Source of the DNA: Gliomastix tumulicola
Taxonomy: Eukaryota; Ascomycota; Sordariomycetes; Hypocreales; Bionectriaceae
Direction of reading: 5' to 3'
NCBI GenBank assembly: GCA_001599755.1
Contig: BCHX01000001.1
Span: forward strand, 4,588,001-4,652,000
Length of the DNA stretch: 64,000 nt
Position 1 is the stretch's first letter, and every line of letters starts with the position of its first letter. Shown here piece after piece: positions 55,301-64,000 of this stretch. The notes under the pieces are model-generated. The model was given only the letters and a program-made list of their open reading frames with translations. It did no database searches and was not told where the DNA came from. The translations under genes and the position numbers were made by a program.

Positions 55301-56878
55301 CTGGGGCACACGGCAATTCGGCCGAGACTGCTGGCTATTTCAACACAGTCTACGTCGAGCCTGCATGGACCAAGTTCTCGCTGGTCGCCTCAGCAGAGCA
55401 AACCGGCCCTGAGGAGCTTGTCCAAGCCTTCCCTTTTCACAACTTCTTCGCCGATGCTCCGCAACCATTGTTCCCCCCTGATGCAGATCGTGCACAGGTC
55501 CTCGACGTGGCAAGCGGGTGCTATCGACATATTAGCAAGATATTCTCCGAGCTGGCAGATGTGCTGCCGTTTGAGATTTTGCGCCGTGAGCGCGACAAGG
55601 CCAACTATCTCCTCACCAACGAGGCTCGTATTGTTGCCATGACCACGACACACGCCGCGATCCGGCGAGGGGAGATTGCGTCCCTCGGTTTTCACTATGA
55701 CAACATCGTCATGGAGGAAGCCGCCCAGATCACCGAGATCGAGTCATTCATCCCTCTGGCAATGCAGAAGCCAACTGGCGGCCACTCGCAGCTACAGAGA
55801 GTTGTGCTGTGCGGCGATCACTTCCAGAACTCGCCTGTCATCCAAAGCTTGGCCTTCCGGCATTATGCAAACCTCGAACAGTCTCTTTTCTCGAGACTTG
55901 TGCGGCTCGGTGTGCCGACAGTGACCCTCGATCAACAGGGTCGAGCACGTCCCTCTATCGCCAACCTTTACAAATGGCGTTATCCTAGGCTGGACAATCT
56001 CCCAGATGTCCAGAATAATACCGAATTCCTTCAGGCAAATGCTGGGTTCCGATACGACTTCCAATTCATCAACGTTGGAAACTACAAAGGCAAAGGGGAG
56101 TCGGAGCCGACACCGCACTTCATCCAGAATCTTGGAGAGGCAGAGTATGCTGTGGCCATCTACCAGTACATGCGACTGCTTGGTTACCCGGCCGAGAAGA
56201 TCTCCATCCTCACCACGTACGCTGGTCAACGAGCACTGGTCAAAGACGTCTTGTCTCATCGCTGTGCCAAGAATCCGATTTTCGGGATGCCCAAGGCTGT
56301 CGCAACGGTCGATAAGTACCAGGGTGAGCAAAACGACTGTAAGTTCGACTATCTATTTGCATTGGCGATATATTCTCTAATTCTATGACTTAGACATCAT
56401 TCTATCTCTCACGAGGACCTCTCGAGTCGGCTATCTAAGAGATGTCCGGAGAATGACTGTGGCTGTGTCACGAGCGCGTCTAGGCCTATATGTTCTGGGT
56501 CGTCGCGAGGTGTTTGAAGCTTGCCCTGAGCTGCGATCAGCCTTCGATATCCTTCTGGGGAGACCGGACAAGCTTATGCTCGTGACGGGAGAGCTCTGGC
56601 CGTCCAAGAGACTTACTGCGGACGAGGATCCTAGCGCCAAATTGCAGGGCGAGGTCCCGATGGAGGGTGTTGAGCACCTAGGTCAGTACGTCTTTGAGAT
56701 GACAAACACCAGGATCAAACAGCTGCAGGAGGAACAGGGGGGCCCGGCCGGGGCCGCGACTATCCTGGAGGAGTCCGAGGATGAAGGCGCCGGAGCTTAC
56801 TTTGATGAGGCAGATGGTGGGGATGGCGACGCAGATGTGGAACCTGATATTCAAGAGGTTCGAGAGGGCGAGGCATGA
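52319..56878 (+). CDS. AQR: Intron-binding spliceosomal helicase Aquarius (Cwf11-like)
   Basis: Five exons, 52319-52706, 52761-53147, 53203-54022, 54087-56338 and 56394-56878, give 1443 residues, close to human AQR. After a basic start (MPNTKRLKGG) comes the Aquarius N-terminal helical-repeat region (LKQGIWEVLERDGFSYKALR, LLESLQVLESYLWPGY, RRYVNTLVQDVHLIPAMKLS, LHSLLVHYTYF) and the beta/pointer region (FLWRALILYRRETFYGIRKD). The SF1 helicase core has Walker A GPPGTGKT (about 838-845), SNQALNQLF, motif II EEAAQ (about 1075), LDQQGRARPSIANLY, and the C-terminal motifs VDKYQGEQNDYIILSLTRTS and VAVSRARLGLYVLGR. The tail is acidic. Aquarius binds introns upstream of the branch point in the spliceosome. 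The first ATG in frame after the divergent promoter is used. Confidence 0.96.
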
Positions 56879-59458
56879 GCTCTCTTGTTGGCAGCAGTTC
56901 GACGGTACCTGCAGATGGCCGTGTGCGTGCTGGTAGTACTTTGATGTCTATGAACAGCGGGGGTTTTCGCCCGAGAGAACCTAGTATATCGGCGCACATA
57001 TCTCCATTTGATTCGACTACGGTTTTCAGTGTAACATGAGAGTCCTGGCGTAATTTACTTCTTAGAGGACAAGGAGTCACAAGCCCCCCTGGGAGCTGGT
57101 GTCACCATCCAATGGCAAGAGTGCCTAATGACTGCATGTATCCCTCTCTCTCTCTGCCTAGGCCTGAAGAGGACAGGGACTATTATCAGGTCAGAGTCAT
57201 CCGAGTCGTGGGCGGACGGACTTAATCGGGAGGACGGAGGTAGATAGTCGGGCAGTGTTGACAATATCCTCCGCTCAGGTTTAAGCGAGTGGTACTACCG
57301 ACACAAGTTTCCCTCTGCTGGGGCATCTGTTGAGCATTGCTGGCGTTCACACCAATAGCCCTGGGGCCGCTTTTTCCCACGCTTGGCTGGTTGAGAAATC
57401 AATAGAATCGGGAATCATCGCGGGATGCCGCACCCGTTACAGTGCTTTACAGTGTGCGTCCATACGGTCCAGATGCTCAGATCATATTCATGATTCGCAT
57501 TCCACATCGGTGACTCAGAGCCACAGCCACCGCGTCCACCTTTGGAGCTGGGGATCTTCGAACCAGCCATCTTTGTCTGACACTGCAGTTGGTCGTTGGT
57601 GGCTGACATGTGATGGTTTTTCTTTGTGCGATATTCCATGTCCTTCCAGCTTGTTTAGTCTAGACTTGTTGTGTGGCGATTCTTTATCGTGTAGGCACGT
57701 AGGAAACGTCAGGCCATTTCGTCTGCCACCTCAACCCAGCTTTGTTGGCCCATGACCCCGTGGCTTTCTGCGCCTTGCCTCAGGGTTCCTGTAGCAGGTA
57801 GCATCTTCTGGATCTCCGCGTACCTTAGTTGGGCGAGTTGTCTGGGGCTCCATGGGCACGTGCAGCATACCTAAGGAAGGTCTCAGGTACGTACAGAGAC
57901 AAGCGGAAGGCAGCAGGCGGGCTGCGACTTCCACCAAGTCGGTTCCATAGGGCGAGTCAGGCAGGCAGTGCTTGAATGCTTGTAGACTTTAGTCCGGCTT
58001 ATGAGGACTTTGGAGGCAGTTACGGGACTTGCACCTTCCTTGCAGGAGGCCAGCGGGCCATTTGTTCCCCGGCGGGAAGTCGCCAAGTACCTGCACGCAT
58101 TCCATGTTTTCATAGCATGCCAGTGCTGAAGGCTGAAGGCTGAAGGCAGGCGCCATCCAGGAGCACCCGGCCGTTGGCAGTCTAACATACGAATACAGTG
58201 GCTGCTGTAAACAGGTCTTTGTTGATCACTGATGAGGGGCGGGTTGGGAGAAGGAATCTAGCCTTCTTGGGGCTTAGGTTAGGGAACTGTTGGCGATGCC
58301 TCATTGTTAGAAAATAGTACGAGGTAGGGCATTGTGCAACATGGGCCAAGAGACGACCGATGCTCCATTCCGCACTGTGTGAGGCGAGGAGGTTGGGCTG
58401 GTGATGCACAGTGCTGGATTGGCAGTGAATGAGTCGAGGTGCCACGGATATAAAATTGCCGTCAGTGCGCTAAAATGGGGGCGACGGGCGGGAGACGTGG
58501 GAGGTACCTCGCGGCGCTGAGAAATCAACAGCGGCCAGCAGGTACCTCTGCGGGCAACGGCAGGCAAGGTGCAGACGGGCGCCCAAGCAGCCGGGGCAGG
58601 ATTCACTCCAGGCGGTCCAGGGCCTCCATGGCGTCCAGGCTCAGGCGCAAGGCCCCCCTGCGCTCGAAAAATCAAAGCAAAAATGAAATCCAATGCTGCA
58701 AAACCTAAAACCACCCAAAAAGCAAGGCCCGTTGGCTGGGCAGGGGCTCCACAATAATTTTCTAGGCTCTAACCCCCCCGTCATTGAGATTTTGAGAAGC
58801 AGAAAAAAAGCCCCATAGCACTTCCGCTGCCCAAGGAAATTTTTTGCAGACTTCCTATCCTCCTCACCACCGCAGGAAACTCGCTGGCCCGGTGCAACAT
58901 AGACACCCGGCCCCTTTCCTGTCCTTTTCTCCCTCACTCAGCAGTGATTCCTCTTCTTCTGTGTGTTCATTTCACGACAGAGAAGGTTTCTTTTCCTCTG
59001 CTTGACGTTTTCCCTTCCCGCTGCGCCGGACCTATCGTACGTTCTGTGCCGAGAACTGGTTCGTCCATTCCCCCCTCGACGACCGTCCTCCTTAATCACG
59101 ACGACGAACACGACGACCGCATCGCTTTGGTCTTTCGTTCTTTGATCTTTCCGAAAAGGCAGCCCCTCATTTGATTGAGTCGCCGCCGGAATAACAACAA
59201 GAAAAAAAAAGCAAGACTTAATTTTCTCTTCGCTCTCTTTCGCGTCTTTATTCTTGACAGCGAGAGTGTGCGAGCACCACCACGCGCGGTATTTGGTTTT
59301 TGGATTGGACTCGACGCTCCGGTTGACCGCATCAGCGCCGATACCCGTCTTCGCGCCCGAATCCCCTCCGCCTTAATCGATTCCTCCGCGACAACTTGGT
59401 CATCCGTCAACGCCGCAGTAGCTGGACTTGGATCGCCAACGATCTACCAGTTCCCCAT
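56879..59458. other. 2.6 kb gap, mostly eIF4G upstream region
   Basis: No gene is supported. A short TC repeat lies at 57143-57156. Around 58660-58830 the sequence becomes A-rich, then from about 58890 to 59458 it is CT-rich with frequent TTC/CTTTC units, fitting a long leader of eIF4G. Several ATGs in this leader (for example 58944) could be upstream open reading frames if transcribed, but none is conserved-looking. Confidence 0.5.
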
Positions 59459-62400
59459 ATGACGTCGACTGCCAACCAGCAGACCTCCAACCCGGCGACC
59501 ACCACCTCGACTACGGCAGCTTCTTATGCCTCTGCTGCGAGTGCGCCCAAGAAGCCCGCTCCCCAGCAGCCTGTAGTCGTCGGTGGCTCCCAGCCCGCCG
59601 TCGTCGTCTCCTCGTCGGCCACGCCTGCCTCTGCGCAGAATGCCCAGTCGGTCTCGCCAGCACCAGTAAACGGCAAGCCCGCCGTCGTCCCAGCTCTCCC
59701 TGCAGTTGCGCGCGGCTCCAACGGAGCTCACGCTCGACACAGCTCCGTCACCATGGCCTCCAACGGCCCCAATAGCTTTGCTGCCAATGGCGGCTCAGTC
59801 GGCAACGCCAAGTCGGGCATCCAGTTCGGCTTCAACGAGTCTCCTGCGATCGCTCACAGCACCCCTCAGACTGGCAACTCGGCTCCGATTCCGATTCCTC
59901 CTGGCGCAAACCCTCGCATTGCGTCCCCCGCTCACTCGCCTTCCCCTATTCCCCAGCCATCTGCCAGTGGCGGTGGCAGGCCCCCCTCTGGACTACAGGC
60001 TGGCGGAACTCAAATGACCTTTGGAAGCCTCAGCAGCGATGGCGAAGTAAGTTTTCCACCAAAACTCCAGCCTCCTTATATCTTCCAGTCCCACCGCGCG
60101 TGTTATATCTGTTGTGGATGGACATGGCTAACCGATTTCCCCAGCGTCACATGAGACAGGGCTCTATCCCTCCGAACCACAACGCTCCCGCACACTTCCG
60201 CCGAGAGTCGAACCACTCGATTCAAAGTGATCACGCTGGTCGAGGCAATTTCGTCCCTCAGGGTGGTCGTGGACGTGGCGGTTTCAACCCTCACGGTAAC
60301 AACTACAACAACCAGCTAGGCTTCCCTCCGAACAACCAGTTCCGAAACAACGGCCAGGGTCGTGGCATGCCGCCTGCCTTCCAACCCCAGCCTCGCAACA
60401 TCCCTTACCCGAACTCGCCTCAACCGCACCACCGCAGCCCTGCGCCCGTGCACTCGCTACCTGGAACACCCAACATGGCACCTGCGAACTTGCAGCCCAA
60501 CATCCCGATGCAGACGCCGCCCCAGCATCACTACGGGGCGCCCATGCCTCCCTATCCTCAACAAGTACAGCCCCCCTTCTTTTCAGTGTCCAGCAAGTTC
60601 AATAAGCAAGGCAACAAGAAACAAAAGCCCCGTCGCGACGGTGGCAGGCACTTTCAACCAGGGCGTCGATCTGACCAGGGTCGCGAGCTGATGGGTAGTG
60701 ACTTCAGCACACATTCGCGCAGATTCGGCAACCGTATGAGTCGTTTTGGGAGTCAAGATGATGAGCAACATACGCTCACATCGTCGAGTGGCAACTCTCA
60801 GAAATTTCCCCATGAGCAGGGTCCTGAGCAGGTCCAGGCTCATGACATTCCTCCTATTCCTTTAGACATGTCACCAGGCAATTTTGAACAACTTATGCTA
60901 ACTATGAAACGTCAGACCTACGGCTTCCCTCCTGGACAGATGGATGCTTATGGCCGTGGTGGTTATCCCTACAACGTGCCATACATGGGCCCCCCGCAGA
61001 ACGGGTCTCCCAACTTCAACCAGGGCTTTGTGCAACATTACCCACCACAGCATAAGCATGCCACGAGCATGTCCAGGACTCCGTCCCAGCCCGAACGCCC
61101 TCCCAGTGCTAATCAGCAGGGTCCTGCCATCGCCATGGGCTCGAACACCAAGCAGCAAACGCCCGTGCAGACTCAATCCCTTCCTTTCCAGCGCCCTAAG
61201 AAGAGCGGCGCGATTCCTATCAAGGCTCCTGGAACTGGAGAGGTCCTCGACACGGAAAAGTTCAAGGTTCCTGCATCACCTGCCCCCAGCAGTCAGCACA
61301 CCAGAACTCCTCCTGTTGCCGCCTCGACGCCCACACCACCTCCCGCTGGCGCTCACTCTCGCACTGACAGCGCTGTTGTGCCAAAGACGGCCAAGGAGAT
61401 CCAAGACGAGCTTAAGGAGAAGATTAAGCAGGCTACCATGGGTAATCAGGCGGCTGCCCAGCCAGCTCCTCAGCCAGCTCCTCAGCCGGCTCCTCAGCAA
61501 GCTCCTCAGCAAGCTCCCCAGGAAGCCCCTCAGCCGGTGGCCCCGGAACCCACCGTAGAGGCTCCGGCCCCGACTCCAGCTCCTGTTCCGGCCCCTGCTC
61601 CAGCCCCTGCTCCTGCTTCTGCTCCTGCTCCGGCCGAGCCTACCGCCCCTGTCGAGCCTCCCAAGGAAGAAACTCCTGCCGCGGCTCCGGAGGAGCCCAA
61701 GAGCCAAGAGCCAGAGAAGCCCCAAGAAGAGGACGAAGAGGACGAGATGGAGCGTGCCATCCGGGAAATGGAGGAAGCTGACGCCGCGCGCGAGAAGGAG
61801 CAGGAGGAAATCAGCCGGAAAAAGGCTGCGGAGAAGGCTGCTGCCAAGGCCAAGGAGGACGCCGACCGCAAGGTCAACGCCGCTGACGAAGACCGCAAGC
61901 TTCGTGAGCAAGAGCGAGAGATGGAGAGGCTAGAAGAGGAGAAGGAGAAGAAGCGGCTCGCTGGTGAGTCTTCCGGCAAGGCCTTCTCGGTGGCCGATGC
62001 TTTGGCAGGCCGCGAACCACCCAAGGTGGATGCTGTTGCCGACAAGCTTGCGAGCCTGAAGCTGGGCGGCGAGAAGCTGCCGGCCGACGGTCCCAAGACG
62101 ACGGCTGAGAAGCGCGGAGCTAAGCCCGCTGCTCTCAACCTCGCACCTCTCAACACCAAGCCAGTTGAGCCTGCTCAGCCCAGTGCTGCTCTCCAGTCCC
62201 TCAAGTCGGCACGATTCCTCAAGGTCATTGGCCAGGACATCTACCCAGAGGGCATCAAGTCTCCCAACCCAGCGCTCAATGCTGCTGTTGCTTCCAAGGG
62301 CAAGACTTTCAAGTACGATGCCTCTTTCCTTCTGCAGTTCCAGAAGGTCTTCACGGAGCAGCCATCCCTCGAGTTCCACCAGCAAGTCAAGTCCTTGATT

Positions 62401-64000
62401 GGCGACAATGACGGCGGCCGCTCCGCATCCGGTCGAGCACAGACGCCTGGTTCTGCCCGAACCAGCTCACGTGGTGGCGGTGCCAACTTTAACATGGGTG
62501 CCTTCTCCAACGCGCCACCGGGTGGCCGAACGCTCCCTACGGGTACGAGCTCTGCAGAGCGGTTTGCGATGTCTAGTGGTGCGCTGCCCCGCCCTGGTGT
62601 CAACTCGATGTCCTCGTTTAGGGGCCCTGCAGGAGCGTTCCCTATGGGAGCGTCCATGTCGCGCACGTCGTCGCAGTCCAACATGGGACCCAACTCGCCG
62701 CGCCAGTCTAGCCGCCGCCAGCAGGGTGGAAGCCGACGTGACCAGGCTAACTCGGCACAGGCTGCTAAGACCATGCCTCTCACCGCCGGAATGGAGATCA
62801 AGCCTATTGCGGTTTCTTCTTCAGGCTGGAAACCTACCAGCGTTGGCAAGGGAGCCAGTGGCGCAGGAGGCAGCGCCCCCGGTCACATGGACCCTGAGAT
62901 GGTTCAGAGGAAGGTCAAGGCCGCCCTGAACAAGATGACACCTGAGAACTTCGAGCGTATCTCGGAGCAGATTCTGGTCATCACCTCGCAGTCCAAGGAT
63001 GAGACGGATGGCCGTACTCTCCGCCAAGTTATCCAGCTCACCTTCGAGAAGGCCACTGATGAGGCCCACTGGGCTTCTATGTATGCCAAGTTCTGCAAGA
63101 AGATGCTGGAGACCATGAGCGCCGACATCAAAGACGAGCGGATCAAGGACAAGAACGGCAACGTTGTCAGCGGTGGCCCCTTGTTCCGTAAGTATCTGCT
63201 CAACAGGTGTCAGGAGGAGTTCGAGCGAGGATGGGCCACTGAGACCCCAGAGGGCGAGGAAAGTGCCGAGAGGAAGCCTGGCGAAGCTGTCATGCTGTCT
63301 GATGAGTACTACGCCGCCGCCGCCGCCAAGCGACGAGGCCTCGGTCTGGTGCAGTTCATTGGTGAACTGTACAAGCTGGGCATGCTCACTGAGCGCATCA
63401 TGCTGGAGTGTGTGCATAAGCTCGTTGACCACAAGGGCATACCTGACGAGGCTGAGATCGAGTCGCTCTCGAAGCTGCTCCGCACTATTGGTGCTCACCT
63501 CGACCAGTCGGAGAAGGGCCGTCCCATGATGGACGTCTACTTCGGACGTATTATGGCCATGGTCGACTCTCCCGAACTTGCCAGCCGTTTGAAATTCATG
63601 CTCATGGATGTTGTCGATCTTCGTAAGGCGAACTGGCAGTCCAAGGAAGCCAACAAGGGCCCCAAGACTCTCGAGGAAGTCCGAGCCGAGGTATGAGACT
63701 CTTCTGACTATTTACCCCCTTCCACACAGGATCATCTTGCTAACTGATAATCAGGCTGAGGCTGCACAGGCTGCAAAGGCCCAGGAATCGGCCAGGAGCA
63801 ACCAGCGTGGCGGAGGTGGCGGCCGCCCTCAGGCTGGCCGTGGCGATGCCCGCAACTTCTCGGCTGGCTACAACCAACAGACGAGTAACCAAGTCGGTAT
63901 CGACGACTTGCGACGTCTCAAGGGCTCGGCCAACCGGACTTCTAGCGGCAACCTCTCGTTGGGCCCGCAGTCGATGCTCGCGTCGCGCAGCAACAGTGGA
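59459..64000 (+). CDS. eIF4G: Translation initiation factor eIF4G, cut by the window end
   Basis: Exons 59459-60046, 60145-63690 and 63755 to beyond 64000; 1460 codons are visible. The first ~850 residues are low complexity: Ala/Pro/Ser-rich, an RGG-type patch (GGRGRGGFNPHGNN), Pro/Gln-rich stretches, then a Glu/Lys/Arg helix (about 720-830). The eIF4E-binding motif YDASFLLQF sits at about residue 920. The MIF4G domain starts near 1115 (MVQRKVKAALNKMTPENFER, ISEQILVITSQSKDE, LGLVQFIGELYKLGMLTERI). After the last intron the Arg/Gly-rich part and IDDLRRLKGSANRTSSGNLS begin, and the 3' end is missing. eIF4G scaffolds eIF4E, eIF4A and PABP on capped mRNA. The segment 60565-60915 is in frame but flanked by strong intron signals, so a shorter isoform lacking 117 residues is possible. 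Confidence 0.95.

Noticed and set aside
57540..57575. TTCGAA flanked by GCTGG/CCAGC, resembling a tRNA T-arm
   Set aside because: The loop is eleven bases instead of seven and no acceptor, D or anticodon arm can be built around it.

Overview
The window is nuclear DNA of a filamentous ascomycete (Pezizomycotina, most likely a Sordariomycete). The evidence is dense genes with short 45-220 nt introns (GTRNGT donors, CTAAC/CTGAC branch sites, CAG/TAG acceptors), strongly C/G-ending codons, CT-rich leaders, and a set of clearly fungal housekeeping proteins. There are no operons, mobile elements, rRNA, recognisable tRNA or CRISPR arrays. All gene models were assembled by eye from open frames, splice signals and reading-frame continuity, and every multi-exon model given closes in frame.

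Layout. 1-4176 has no supportable gene. 4177-10026 (+): a four-helix membrane protein, a MIF-like domain protein, a low-confidence small multi-exon candidate, and the Rag-type GTPase Gtr2. 10307-15317 (-): the APC/C subunit Apc4 and delta-COP of the COPI coat. 15909-22443 (+): an acidic low-complexity protein, then after a 2.6 kb gap a NIPA-type magnesium transporter. 23247-24238 (-) is ribosomal protein uS3 and 25557-27969 (+) a myotubularin phosphatase. The latter has an in-frame TAG followed by 309 further open codons.

29333-31358 (-) is the phenylalanyl-tRNA synthetase beta subunit, divergent from the PP2A scaffold subunit (32559-34950, +). 35276-41889 (-) holds the EFM4-type lysine methyltransferase, eIF6 and a glutamine-rich protein. 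44142-45915 (+) is a lone cytochrome P450, the only accessory-looking gene, set in AT-richer DNA with long gene-free flanks. 47037-48379 (+) is eIF5. 48922-51719 (-) is THO complex subunit 1 carrying a C-terminal guanylate-kinase-like domain. It is divergent from the intron-binding helicase Aquarius (52319-56878, +). 59459 to the window end (+) is eIF4G, truncated by the window edge.

Functionally the window is dominated by translation (uS3, eIF5, eIF6, eIF4G, PheRS, and EFM4, which methylates elongation factor), nutrient and cell-cycle signalling (Gtr2, PP2A-A, Apc4), membrane traffic and lipid signalling (delta-COP, myotubularin), and mRNP biogenesis (THO1 and Aquarius from one 600 bp divergent promoter).

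The points most worth checking are the THO1-guanylate-kinase fusion with an eroded active site, a 351-nt in-frame cassette with full intron signals inside the eIF4G coding sequence, the in-frame TAG in the myotubularin gene, a start-codon-only first exon in delta-COP, a hidden first exon in EFM4, and a MIF-like protein that cannot have the catalytic N-terminal proline.
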